Source of the DNA: Micromonospora sp. NBC_00389
Lineage (GTDB): Bacteria > Actinomycetota > Actinomycetes > Mycobacteriales > Micromonosporaceae
Assembly (NCBI RefSeq): GCF_036059255.1
Contig: NZ_CP107947.1
Location: forward strand, 7,254,001 to 7,318,000
Direction of reading: 5' to 3'
DNA: 64,000 bases
Shown: piece by piece, positions 9,187-17,110 of the stretch
How the letters are laid out: each line of letters begins with the position of its first letter
How positions within the stretch are numbered: the stretch's first letter is position 1
Made by a program: the position numbers and the translations under genes
Notes under the pieces: generated by a model
What the model was told of the DNA's origin: nothing
Databases searched by the model: none
The model's input: only the letters and a program-made list of their open reading frames with translations

Positions 9187-10716
9187 GTGGACACCTCTCC
9201 GAAGCCGGCACGCGACATCGATCCCGGGGACACGTCCCGGCCCACCGACACCGCCGGTCCGTCCCCGGCCAGCCGCCGCCGACGGACAATCCTGCTGATG
9301 CTCGGCCTGACCGCGGTGACGTCCGCGACGGCGCTGGTGATCGGGCTGTTGAGCTGGGCTCCCGACCCGCCCGAGCCGGCCCGGCCGCTGACCGTCGCCG
9401 AGGGCGAGCGGTTGGCCGCGATGCGGGTCACCAACCTGCGGGACCTGCGCGCCGGGGTCCATGTCACGATCGGCACCGATGCCGCCCGTACCGAACTGGT
9501 CGGCTGGGTGGACTGGTCGCGGACGCTGCTCTACCTCGACGTGGGTGGTCCGGGCGCGGGCGCCGAGCGGGGCCTGTTGCAGAGAGCCGGCCCGTTGCTG
9601 GTGATCCGACCGGACCCGGCCGCGGTGCCCACCCCCGCCGCGCCACCACTGGTGCCCCCGGCGGACCGCTGGCGGCTGCACCACCTGGCACCCGGCGCGG
9701 GCCTGGCACCCGTGCTCGACCTGCTTCTCGGCCTCGCCGCCGACCGCCCGGACCCCGCCCAGGCGCTACGGGACAGCGGTGCCCGCTGGGTGGCCCGGGA
9801 CACCGTCGCAGCCGGGCCGGTGGACGTCCTTGAGGCGCCGCTACCCGGCGAGACCTCACCCCCCGCCAGCGGCACAGCGCCGGGAAGTACAGCACCGACG
9901 ACCAGGGCAGGCGGCGACGTCGACGGGCAGCCCCGCTACTGGCTCGACCAGGACGCCCGGCTGCACAAGCTGGTCCTCCGGCTGCGCGACGTCGGCTCGA
10001 TCACGGTGACCCTCAACCGGGCGGACCGGCCGACGCTGCGCCCGGTGGACGCACTCGGTGGCCGGCCCGGGCAACCCCGCGCGCTCACCGGCGCCGAACA
10101 GGACCGACTGGACCGGATGCCGACCCGGCTGCGCGCCCAGGGCGGCGCCGCGCTGACCTTGACGGCGCCGACGGGCACGGACACCAACCTGCGAGGCGCC
10201 GGCTGGTTGAACTGGACCGCCCGCACCGCCTACCTGGCCACCGCCGACCTGGGCGTACCGGATCGCCGGACCCTGCTGCGGCGGGACACCGCCGGCCTGG
10301 CCCGGGTGGACGTGCCGGCCGCGGCCGGTGGCGGCGGCACCGCGGAAACGCCCGGTCGGCCGCCGCTGCCGCCCCCCGCCGGGGCGTGGCGGTTCACCCG
10401 GTCCGGCACGGACGACCTGAGCCTGCTGGTCGGGGCCGCGGTGGCCGCCGCCGGGCCATCCGGGCAGCGTGGTGCGGCCGTGCGGGTACGCGAGGACGTC
10501 GCCGGCGGGCGGACCGTGGACGTCGTCGAGCTGCGCACGGCCGACGCGCGGCTGCGCTACTGGATCGACCGGGTCGGGTCGCTGCGCCGGCTGGAGCTGC
10601 ACACCGCCCCCGGCGCGTGGGCGCAGCTGGACCTCAACCCCGCCTCGGTACCCCGACTGACCCCGGTGCCCCGCCCGGCAGCCCCCGGCGGCACCCGGCG
10701 TCCCGGCGCACCCTGA
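9187..10716 (+). CDS. membrane-anchored protein with an internally duplicated domain, function unknown
   Basis: About 509 residues: a short basic N-terminus, one membrane segment (ILLMLGLTAVTSATALVIGL, about residues 38-57) and a large extracytoplasmic part. That part contains two similar units. Unit 1 begins RPLTVAEGERLAAMRVTNLR and has WVDWSRTLLYLDV; unit 2 begins RALTGAEQDRLDRMPTRLR and has WLNWTARTAYLAT. Both contain an R(R/D)TLLRR- or ERGLLQR-like turn, a PPLxPPA linker before a WRxxxL stretch, and a C-terminal PRYWLDQDARLHKLVLR / LRYWIDRVGSLRRLELH motif. This suggests tandem duplication. The GTG start is chosen because it precedes the hydrophobic segment; no clear ribosome-binding site is visible. 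The fold is loosely like exported lipid-binding lipoproteins, but that is a guess. Confidence 0.6.
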   Translation: MDTSPKPARDIDPGDTSRPTDTAGPSPASRRRRTILLMLGLTAVTSATALVIGLLSWAPDPPEPARPLTVAEGERLAAMRVTNLRDLRAGVHVTIGTDAARTELVGWVDWSRTLLYLDVGGPGAGAERGLLQRAGPLLVIRPDPAAVPTPAAPPLVPPADRWRLHHLAPGAGLAPVLDLLLGLAADRPDPAQALRDSGARWVARDTVAAGPVDVLEAPLPGETSPPASGTAPGSTAPTTRAGGDVDGQPRYWLDQDARLHKLVLRLRDVGSITVTLNRADRPTLRPVDALGGRPGQPRALTGAEQDRLDRMPTRLRAQGGAALTLTAPTGTDTNLRGAGWLNWTARTAYLATADLGVPDRRTLLRRDTAGLARVDVPAAAGGGGTAETPGRPPLPPPAGAWRFTRSGTDDLSLLVGAAVAAAGPSGQRGAAVRVREDVAGGRTVDVVELRTADARLRYWIDRVGSLRRLELHTAPGAWAQLDLNPASVPRLTPVPRPAAPGGTRRPGAP

Positions 10717-10774
10717 TCCCCCGCGACGCGGGCGGCACGCGCCCGGTAAAACGCCCCGGTGTCAGCCGTGCCGC

Positions 10775-11956
10775 TCAGGGCCGCCAGCCGGTCTGCGCGG
10801 CCCACTGCTCGGCCCGCAGGTACTCCTCGTCGAACCACGGGTCGCGGGCCGTACCGGATCCGGTGCCGTCCGGCGCCGCGTCGACCAACTCGCGCTTGAG
10901 CAGCAGGTAAGCCGCCCGCTGGTCCGGGTCGGCGCGCAGGTGGTCGCGCATCAGCAGCGCGTACCGCCAGCCCGGCGAGCCGGCGGCCCGCACGTGCACG
11001 CGCACCGGGCGGGCAGGGTCGGCGCTGCCGTGCAACCGCTTCTCCCACCGACCGCTGCCGGCCGGACGGGGATCGTCCCACCACTGCCCCGGCACCGGCG
11101 GGAACCCGGCGTTCGCCAGCCGGTCGGCCAGCACCCCGTCGGCGTCGGCGAGGCTGGGCACGGCCACCTGCACGTCGATGACGTCCTCGGCGGCGAGGCC
11201 GGGCACCGCGGTCGAGCCGATGTGGTCGATCCGCAGGTCGGCCGGGGCGAGCGCGTGTCGGATCCGGGCGGCCAGCCGGGCGTACTGCTCGGGCCAGTTC
11301 GGGTCGGTCCCGGTCGGGTCGACCCGGCCCGGCGGAACCACCCGCCGCTCCCGCAGGTTGTGCTCGTAGGGCAGCAGCCGCTGGTGCCAGAGTGCGTCGA
11401 CGGCGGCGTGCAGCTCCGCCAGGCTTCCGTCGTTGGTCAGCACCACGTCCGCCACGGCGCGGCGACGGGCGTCGTCGGCCTGCGCGGCGATCCGCCGCTC
11501 GGCCTCCGCACGGTCCATCCCACGATCGCGCGCCAGGCGTTCTAGTCGGGCCGCCACGTCCGTCTGCACCACGACCACCAGGTGGTACGTGGGCGCGAGA
11601 CCCACCTCGACCAGCAGCGGTACGTCGTTCACGACGATCGCGTCGGGCGCCGCCGCGGCGGCCAGCTCGGCGGTGCGGGCACGGACCCGGGGATGGGTGA
11701 TCGCCTCCAACCGCCGGCGGGCGGTCTCGTCGGCGAACACCACCGCACCCAGTGCGGCGCGGTCCAGTGCGCCGTCGGCGTCCAGCACCTCGGTGGAGAA
11801 CGTGGCGACGATCTCGGCCAGGCCCTCGGTGCCCGGTGCGACGACCTCCCGGGCCACCCGGTCGGAGTCGATGAGCACCGCACCCCGCTCGACCAGCCGC
11901 GCGGCCACCGCGCTCTTGCCCGACCCGATACCGCCGGTCAATCCCACCCTCAGCAC
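10775..11956 (-). CDS. coaE: dephospho-CoA kinase fused to a GrpB-like domain
   Basis: A 393-residue fusion. The N-terminal CoaE domain (about 1-200) has Walker A GLTGGIGSGKS and the acceptor-site motif DSDRVAREVV, and catalyses the last step of coenzyme A synthesis. The C-terminal GrpB/UPF0157 domain (about 220-393) is nucleotidyltransferase-like with HIGSTAVPGL and VDVQV-type strands, and has no assigned function. The same fusion is known in mycobacterial CoaE. GTG 11956 is the start because it gives VLRVGLTGGIG at the N-terminus. It lies downstream of rpsA on the same strand, but a PadR cassette has come between them. Confidence 0.92.
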   Translation of the reverse strand: MLRVGLTGGIGSGKSAVAARLVERGAVLIDSDRVAREVVAPGTEGLAEIVATFSTEVLDADGALDRAALGAVVFADETARRRLEAITHPRVRARTAELAAAAAPDAIVVNDVPLLVEVGLAPTYHLVVVVQTDVAARLERLARDRGMDRAEAERRIAAQADDARRRAVADVVLTNDGSLAELHAAVDALWHQRLLPYEHNLRERRVVPPGRVDPTGTDPNWPEQYARLAARIRHALAPADLRIDHIGSTAVPGLAAEDVIDVQVAVPSLADADGVLADRLANAGFPPVPGQWWDDPRPAGSGRWEKRLHGSADPARPVRVHVRAAGSPGWRYALLMRDHLRADPDQRAAYLLLKRELVDAAPDGTGSGTARDPWFDEEYLRAEQWAAQTGWRP

Positions 11957-12044
11957 CGGACCAGTCAACCGGATCACGAGCCCCGTCGCCAAACTCGCCC
12001 GCGGCCCGGCGAGATCGTGCTCGTTGGCGCCGGCAGCGCGGCGA

Positions 12045-12077
12045 CCGGCTCCTCGGCCTGCCGGCTCGGGGCCGGGC
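12045..12077. repeat. 33-bp direct repeat, copy 1 (ectopic rpsA 3'-end fragment)
   Basis: Identical over 33 bp to 13439-13471 in the rpsA coding region, where it encodes PAPSRQAEEP on the minus strand. Here it lies outside any gene, between coaE and padR. The two copies are 1394 bp apart in the same orientation and bracket the PadR/GyrI-like genes plus the rpsA 3' end. Confidence 0.9.
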
Positions 12078-12107
12078 AACCTCCTGAAGGGACATCCCTA
12101 GTGTCTC

Positions 12108-12128
12108 TATTCCAGTAATAGAATACTG
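12108..12128 (+). promoter_or_regulatory. candidate PadR operator
   Basis: An AT-rich stretch directly before the padR ATG holds two interleaved inverted repeats: TATTC (12108-12112) with GAATA (12121-12125), and CAGTA (12113-12117) with TACTG (12124-12128). It is unusual in this GC-rich context and well placed for autorepression. Confidence 0.5.
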
Positions 12129-12130
12129 CC

Positions 12131-12664
12131 ATGGAGCTGACTCCAGCCGAGCTGACCGTGCTGGGCTTGATCATCGAACGCGCCCGGCACGGCTACGACC
12201 TGGAGCAGGTGATCGAGCAACGCGGCATCCGGCAGTGGTCCGACGTCGGGTTCTCCTCGATCTACTACCTGCTCGCCAAGCTGGAGAAGCGCGGCCTGGT
12301 CCACGTTCCCGAGGCTCCCGCCGCCCCAAAGTCCCGCCGCGTGTACCACGCCACCGCCCAGGGCCGAGAGGCTGCGGCGCGCACCGCGCTGGCTCTCATC
12401 GAGGAACCACGGCCGGTCCCGCACCCGTTTCTCGTCGGTATCGCCAACCTGCCCCTGCTCTCCGATCAGGAGTACGCACAGGCGCTACGCACCCGGTTGG
12501 CGCGGATCGAAGCCCGCATCGAGGCGGTCCAGGTGGCGCAGCAGGCGCAAGCCCCCCTCCCGCGACCGGCGCGTGAAGTGTTCTCGTACTCGCTGAGCCT
12601 CCTCGAGGCAGAAAGGCAGTGGCTCGCCGCCCGAGCCCAGGTGCCTGATGACGGACAAGACTGA
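12131..12664 (+). CDS. PadR family transcriptional regulator
   Basis: A 177-residue protein. The N-terminal winged helix (about 1-80) has TVLGLIIERARHGYDLEQVIE and a wing region WSDVGFSSIYYLLAKLEKRGLV, both typical of PadR. The C-terminal part is helical (SLLEAERQWLAARAQ) and probably dimerises. The gene starts almost at its own operator-like palindromes and may be leaderless. Its last 17 bases overlap the start of the GyrI-like gene, so it probably controls that gene and itself in response to a small molecule. Confidence 0.88.
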   Translation: MELTPAELTVLGLIIERARHGYDLEQVIEQRGIRQWSDVGFSSIYYLLAKLEKRGLVHVPEAPAAPKSRRVYHATAQGREAAARTALALIEEPRPVPHPFLVGIANLPLLSDQEYAQALRTRLARIEARIEAVQVAQQAQAPLPRPAREVFSYSLSLLEAERQWLAARAQVPDDGQD

Positions 12665-13283
12665 CTTCAAGAAGACCACCGACGCCTATCAGGCCAGACG
12701 AGGCCAGTTCCGGATCGTGGACGTGCCCGACATGCAGTACCTCATGATCGACGGCCACGGCGACCCGAACACCTCACCGGCATTCACCGACGCCGTCGAA
12801 GCCCTCTACCCGGTGGCCTACAAGCTGAAGTTCGCCAGCAAACGAAACCTCGGGCGCGACTACGTCGTCCCGCCCCTGGAGGGCCTGTGGTGGGCCGATG
12901 ACATGGACTCCTTCACCGCGGGGCGCGACAAGTCACGGTGGGACTGGACGCTGATGATCATGGCCCCGGACTGGATCAACCAGGACATGGTCACCGCCGC
13001 CATGGAGCAGGCCGGAGCCAGGAATCGCCCGGCGCGTCTCGACGACACCCGGCTGGAGACGCTCTCCGAGGGGCGGTGCGTACAGACGCTGCACATCGGG
13101 TCCTTCGACGAGGAAGCCGAGGTGCTGGCGCACCTGCACCACAAGTTCGTGCCGGGCAACGGGTTACGGATGGTCGGGAGGCACCACGAGATCTACCTCA
13201 GCGACTTCCGCAAGGTCGCACCCGACAAGCAACGCACCATCCTGAGGCAACCGGTCACCGTCGCTGCCGCAGCGAATGCGTAG
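12648..13283 (+). CDS. GyrI-like small-molecule-binding domain protein
   Basis: A 211-residue stand-alone GyrI-like/effector-binding protein: VDVPDMQYLMIDGHGDPN near residue 24, then LKFASKRNLGRDYVVPPLEGLWW and a C-terminal CVQTLHIGSFDEEAEVLAHL with HHEIYLSDFRK. By family knowledge such domains bind, and some hydrolyse, hydrophobic xenobiotics. The start overlaps the padR end (12648-12664), indicating coupling. The pair looks like a drug- or lipophile-sensing cassette placed between rpsA and coaE. Confidence 0.8.
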   Translation: MTDKTDFKKTTDAYQARRGQFRIVDVPDMQYLMIDGHGDPNTSPAFTDAVEALYPVAYKLKFASKRNLGRDYVVPPLEGLWWADDMDSFTAGRDKSRWDWTLMIMAPDWINQDMVTAAMEQAGARNRPARLDDTRLETLSEGRCVQTLHIGSFDEEAEVLAHLHHKFVPGNGLRMVGRHHEIYLSDFRKVAPDKQRTILRQPVTVAAAANA

Positions 13284-13314
13284 CTGACCCGGCGGCCGGC
13301 CCGGGGTACGGCGA

Positions 13315-13357
13315 GGGCCCCGCCCCCGGCGATCCGAAGATCGCGGGGACGGGGCCC
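13315..13357. terminator. bidirectional terminator between the GyrI-like gene and rpsA
   Basis: A long GC stem: GGGCCCCG-CCCC-GGCGATC on the left, loop CGAA, and GATCGC-GGGG-ACGGGGCCC on the right, with few mismatches. It lies between the convergent stops at 13283 and 13374 and can serve both directions. Confidence 0.8.
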
Positions 13358-13373
13358 TTCGTCGTTCAGCGGG

Positions 13374-14873
13374 TCACTTACCGCCGGCGAGCTTCTCCCG
13401 CAGAGCGGCGAGCGCCTCGTCGGTGGCCAGGGTGCCGGCCGGCTCCTCGGCCTGCCGGCTCGGGGCCGGGCTGGTCGAGGAGGTGGTGCCCCCAGCGGCG
13501 GCCGGAACGACCGGAGTCGGGTTGGCAGCGGCCTCGGCGTCGGCGGCCCGAGAGGTCTGCACCTGCTTGGTGTGGGCCTCCCAGCGCACACGAGCCTCGG
13601 CGTACTGGTTCTCCCAGGTCTCGCGCTGCTTGTCGTACCCCTCGAGCCACTCGCCCGTCTCCGGGTCGAAGCCCTCCGGGTAGATGTAGTTGCCCTCGGT
13701 GTCGTACGTCGCGGCCATGCCGTAGAGGGTCGGGTCGAAGTGCTCCTCGCCCTCGACGAAGCCCTCGTTGGCCTGCTTGAGCGACAGCGAGATCCGGCGA
13801 CGCTCCAGGTCGATGTCGATGACCTTGACCATGACCTCGGAGCCAACCTGGACGACCTGCTCCGGGATCTCCACGTGACGCTCGGCCAGCTCGGAGATGT
13901 GGACCAGGCCCTCGATGCCGTCGTCCACCCGGACGAACGCACCGAACGGCACCAGCTTGGTGACCTTACCCGGCACGATCTGCTGGATCGCGTGGGTGCG
14001 GGCGAACTGCCGCCACGGGTCCTCCTGGGTCGCCTTCAGCGACAGCGAAACCCGCTCGCGGTCCAGGTCGACGTCCAGGACCTCGACCTCGACCTCCTGG
14101 CCCACCTCGACGACCTCGGACGGGTGGTCGATGTGCTTCCAGGACAGCTCGGAGACGTGCACCAGACCGTCGACGCCGCCGAGGTCCACGAATGCGCCGA
14201 AGTTGACGATCGAGGACACGACGCCCTTGCGGACCTGGCCCTTCTGCAGCTTGTTGAGGAACTCGGTACGCACCTCGGACTGCGTCTGCTCCAGCCAGGC
14301 CCGGCGGGACAGGACCACGTTGTTGCGGTTCTTGTCCAGCTCGATGATCTTGGCCTCGAGCTCCCGCCCGACGTACGGCTGCAGGTCGCGCACGCGCCGC
14401 ATCTCGACCAGGGACGCGGGCAGGAAGCCGCGAAGCCCGATGTCGAGGATGAGGCCACCCTTGACCACCTCGATGACCGAGCCGCGGACGACACCGTCCT
14501 CGTCCTTGATCTTCTCGATCGTGCCCCAGGCCCGCTCGTACTGCGCCCGCTTCTTGGAGAGGATCAGACGACCCTCCTTGTCCTCCTTCTGGAGAACCAG
14601 GGCCTCGATGTGGTCACCAACCGTCACAACCTCGGCGGGGTCCACGTCGTGCTTGATCGACAACTCCCGAGAGGGGATGACACCCTCGGTCTTGTAGCCG
14701 ATGTCGAGCAGGACCTCGTCCCGATCGACCTTGACGACGGTGCCTTCGACAATGTCGCCGTCGTTGAAGTACTTGATGGTCTCGTCGATCGCGGCGAGGA
14801 ATGCCTCCTCGGAACCGAGATCGTCGTGGGTGACCCGGGTGGCGCTCGAGGGGGCCTCGATGCTGCTCGTCAT
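13374..14873 (-). CDS. rpsA: 30S ribosomal protein S1
   Basis: A 499-residue S1 with four OB-fold S1 motifs of the actinobacterial type: GTVVKVDRDEVLLDIG, GSVIEVVKGGLILDIG, GVVSSIVNFGAFVDLGGVDG and GKVTKLVPFGAFVRVDDGIEG. They are followed by an Ala/Pro-rich tail ending LATDEALAALREKLAGGK. It binds mRNA on the 30S subunit to promote initiation. ATG 14873 has GGAG about 13 bp upstream. The tail carries one copy of the 33-bp repeat also found beside coaE. Confidence 0.97.
   Translation of the reverse strand: MTSSIEAPSSATRVTHDDLGSEEAFLAAIDETIKYFNDGDIVEGTVVKVDRDEVLLDIGYKTEGVIPSRELSIKHDVDPAEVVTVGDHIEALVLQKEDKEGRLILSKKRAQYERAWGTIEKIKDEDGVVRGSVIEVVKGGLILDIGLRGFLPASLVEMRRVRDLQPYVGRELEAKIIELDKNRNNVVLSRRAWLEQTQSEVRTEFLNKLQKGQVRKGVVSSIVNFGAFVDLGGVDGLVHVSELSWKHIDHPSEVVEVGQEVEVEVLDVDLDRERVSLSLKATQEDPWRQFARTHAIQQIVPGKVTKLVPFGAFVRVDDGIEGLVHISELAERHVEIPEQVVQVGSEVMVKVIDIDLERRRISLSLKQANEGFVEGEEHFDPTLYGMAATYDTEGNYIYPEGFDPETGEWLEGYDKQRETWENQYAEARVRWEAHTKQVQTSRAADAEAAANPTPVVPAAAGGTTSSTSPAPSRQAEEPAGTLATDEALAALREKLAGGK
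13439..13471. repeat. 33-bp direct repeat, copy 2 (within rpsA)
   Basis: The coding copy of the repeat at 12045-12077, encoding part of the Pro/Ala-rich S1 tail. It is most likely the parent copy because it sits in frame in a conserved gene. Confidence 0.9.
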
Positions 14874-15273
14874 GTGGGCGGTTGCTCCGGTCGGATGGGT
14901 TGTCACAGCAGGCTGGTGTCGCAGTGACCTGTTCGCGCCAGCGGATCCGTCGCCGGGCACACCGAACGATCACAGTGAGATCATGATGTGGCTCCGTCGA
15001 CCGCGCACCTGCTCCCTGCCGAGACACACGATCCGCGAGCGCATCGTCTAGCCTACCGTGCGCATTACCACAGCGTGCAAGCCCTCCCAGCTTCTCGCCG
15101 TTCGATGACCTGCGAAAGCCGAACAATCGCCCGGAAAACACCCCTGCTGTCTCCTGGGTCACACCGGCCCCACCGGCCCCACCCAACCGGTGGCCCGGCG
15201 GCGGCGCGACCGTGCCGGCGGGTCGGCCCTGCCCACCGCCCGCAGGAGCCGCCCCGGGGCCTAGCGTGAGCGG
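14874..15273 (-). promoter_or_regulatory. rpsA promoter and leader region
   Basis: A 400-bp gap between divergent rpsA and a methyltransferase. On the minus strand a TTGCAC box (15075-15080) and a TAGGCT box (15050-15055), 19 bp apart, form a plausible promoter that would give an S1 leader of about 170 nt. Nothing else recognisable is present; short open frames here are shadows. Confidence 0.35.
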
Positions 15274-16080
15274 GTGGATGACGACAGCCGGGTTACCCGG
15301 CGCCGGGTGGGTGACGCCGAGGCCCGGCGGGCAAACCGCGGCTGGTGGGACACCGACGCCGACGACTACCAAGCCGAGCACGGCGCGTTCCTCGGTGACG
15401 TCGACTTCGTCTGGTGCCCCGAAGGGCTGCGCGAGGCCGACGCCCGGCTGCTCGGTGACCTGCCCGGGCGGCGGGTGCTGGAGGTCGGCTGCGGCGCCGC
15501 GGCCGCTGCCCGCTGGCTGGCCACCCAGGGCGCCCGGCCGGTCGCCTTCGACCTGTCCGCCGGCATGTTGCGGCACGCCGCCGAAGCCGCCGACCGCACC
15601 GGGGTACGCGTACCGCTGGTGCAGGCCGACGCGCTCGCCCTGCCGTTCGCCGACCAGTCGTTCGACCTCGCCTGCACCGCGTTCGGCGCGATCCCGTTCG
15701 TGGACGACTCGGCGACCCTGCTGGCCGAGGTGCACCGGGTGCTGCGCCCCGGCGGCCGGTGGGTGTTCTCGGTGACCCATCCGATGCGCTGGATCTTCCT
15801 CGACGATCCGGGCGAGGGTGGGCTGACCGCCGTGCACTCGTACTTCGACCGCTCCCCCTACGTGGAGCAGGACGAGTCCGGCGTGGCCACCTACGTCGAG
15901 CAGCACCGGACCCTTGGCGACCGGATCCGCGAACTGGTCGGCGCCGGGTTCCGGCTGCTGGACCTGGTGGAGCCGGAGTGGCCGGCGGGGCACGAGGGGA
16001 TCTGGGGGCAGTGGAGCCCGCTGCGCGGACGGCTCTTCCCCGGCACCGCCATCTTCGTCACCGAGAAGCCCGCCGGATGA
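15274..16080 (+). CDS. class I SAM-dependent methyltransferase
   Basis: A 268-residue Rossmann-fold methyltransferase. Motif I is VLEVGCGAAAAARWLA (about residues 68-83), followed by an acidic strand end AFDLSAGML and motif II/III strands DLACTAFGAIPFV and VLRPGGRWVFSVTHP. The C-terminal part is typical of the Methyltransf_11 group in actinomycetes. The substrate cannot be inferred. It starts at GTG 15274. Its TGA sits in GGATGACC, where a remnant of a Uma2 gene appears to begin. Confidence 0.85.
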   Translation: MDDDSRVTRRRVGDAEARRANRGWWDTDADDYQAEHGAFLGDVDFVWCPEGLREADARLLGDLPGRRVLEVGCGAAAAARWLATQGARPVAFDLSAGMLRHAAEAADRTGVRVPLVQADALALPFADQSFDLACTAFGAIPFVDDSATLLAEVHRVLRPGGRWVFSVTHPMRWIFLDDPGEGGLTAVHSYFDRSPYVEQDESGVATYVEQHRTLGDRIRELVGAGFRLLDLVEPEWPAGHEGIWGQWSPLRGRLFPGTAIFVTEKPAG

Positions 16081-16113
16081 CCGCGTCGCACGCGCGGTGC
16101 GACCCCACCCCAT

Positions 16114-16335
16114 CGGATCGACCGCTTCGCCAAGCCCGGCGAGTACGCCGCCGCCGGCATTCCCTTCTACTGGCGGATCGAGCAGGACCCGGTGCACGTC
16201 TACGCGTACCGGATCGGCGACCGGGTGGGGCCCGGCGGTGAGCGGCAGTACGAGCTGGTCGCCGACGGCGCTGACGTGATCGAGTTGACCGAGCCGTTCG
16301 AGATCAAACTACCGATCGCCGAGATCACGCCGTAG
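16114..16335 (+). pseudogene. C-terminal remnant of a Uma2-family (PD-(D/E)XK-like) protein
   Basis: The frame ending at TAG 16335 reads RIDRFAKPGEYAAAGIPFYW, then a VYAYRIGDR turn and ELTEPFEIKLPIAEI. This is the C-terminal third of the Uma2/DUF820 family, which is widespread and poorly understood in actinomycetes and cyanobacteria. The N-terminal two thirds, with the nuclease-like catalytic residues, are missing: only 33 bp separate it from the methyltransferase stop, and no other frame restores it. The gene is dead through deletion. Confidence 0.7.
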
Positions 16336-16388
16336 TCGACCGGTTCGGCTGGCCGTTTCGCCCCGGCGGTGCCGGGTAGCCGAGGAGC

Positions 16389-16610
16389 ATGGCCGAGCAG
16401 AGGGAATTCCGCGAGGGCGACCACGTCTCCTGGGCCAGTCACAGCGGCCGGGCGCACGGCGTGGTCAAGGAGAAGCTGACCGACCGGACGCACGTACGCG
16501 GACACGCCGTGAACGCGACGGAGGACGAACCGCAGTACCGGATCCGCAACGACGACTCGGGCCGCGACGTGGCCCACCGGCCCGAGGTGCTGCGTCATGA
16601 GGGGTCGTGA
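16389..16610 (+). CDS. DUF2945 (HVA1/TUDOR-like) small protein
   Basis: A 73-residue protein with FREGDHVSWASHSGRAHGVV and VKEKLTDRTHVRGHAVNAT, followed by QYRIRNDDSGRDVAHRPEVL, matching the DUF2945 hypervirulence-associated TUDOR-like family. Function unknown. It starts at ATG 16389 after GAGG, and its end overlaps the DUF3140 gene by 14 bases, so the two are translationally coupled. Confidence 0.8.
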   Translation: MAEQREFREGDHVSWASHSGRAHGVVKEKLTDRTHVRGHAVNATEDEPQYRIRNDDSGRDVAHRPEVLRHEGS

Positions 16611-16944
16611 CGATGGGCGGGACACCCATCGGGAGTTCACCGAGGCGGTGAACATGAAGCCCGGCGAGCTGTCCACCTGGCTGGAGACCGACGAGTCGAA
16701 GCAGGTCGGCTGGCACAAGGGCGGTCGCTCCGGCGGCGGCGAGTCAGTCGGCCACGAATCCGGGCGCAAGATCATCAACCTGTTGCGCCGCAAGCGCGGC
16801 GACCTGTCCGAGGGCGACTACAAGCACATGCGCAAGGTGGTCGGCTACGTACGCCGACACATGGCCCAGCGCCCCTCCGGCAACGTCCGCGACACCAAAT
16901 GGCGCTGGTCCCTCATGAACTGGGGCCACGACCCCCTCAAGTAA
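16597..16944 (+). CDS. DUF3140 domain protein
   Basis: A 115-residue basic protein, with the DUF3140 pattern REFTEAVNMKPGELSTWLET, a Ser/Gly patch near VGWHKGG, then ESVGHESGRKIINLLRRKRG and DYKHMRKVVGYVRRHMAQRP. The many Arg/Lys residues suggest nucleic-acid binding, but no function is established. It overlaps the DUF2945 gene; the two families often occur side by side and probably act together. It ends before a strong inverted repeat shared with polA. Confidence 0.78.
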   Translation: MRGRDDGRDTHREFTEAVNMKPGELSTWLETDESKQVGWHKGGRSGGGESVGHESGRKIINLLRRKRGDLSEGDYKHMRKVVGYVRRHMAQRPSGNVRDTKWRWSLMNWGHDPLK

Positions 16945-17017
16945 CCCACCGGGCCGGGCCCAGCCCAACCACTCTGATTCACAACGCCGAACAGCACCGA
17001 CCACAGAGACCCAGTCG

Positions 17018-17093
17018 GGGGTTCCGGGGCAGCCCGACCCGCTCCGGGCGGTCAGGCTTGATCCCTGCGCGGGTCGGGCTGCCCCGGAACCCC
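17018..17093. repeat. 25-bp perfect inverted repeat, probable bidirectional terminator
   Basis: The arms 17018-17042 and 17069-17093 are exact reverse complements over 25 bp (GGGGTTCCGGGGCAGCCCGA and 5 more bases), with a 26-nt loop. It lies between the convergent DUF3140 and polA stops. The perfect long arms and large loop are unusual for a simple terminator. Confidence 0.8.
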
Positions 17094-17110
17094 ACCACCG
17101 CAAGACAGGA

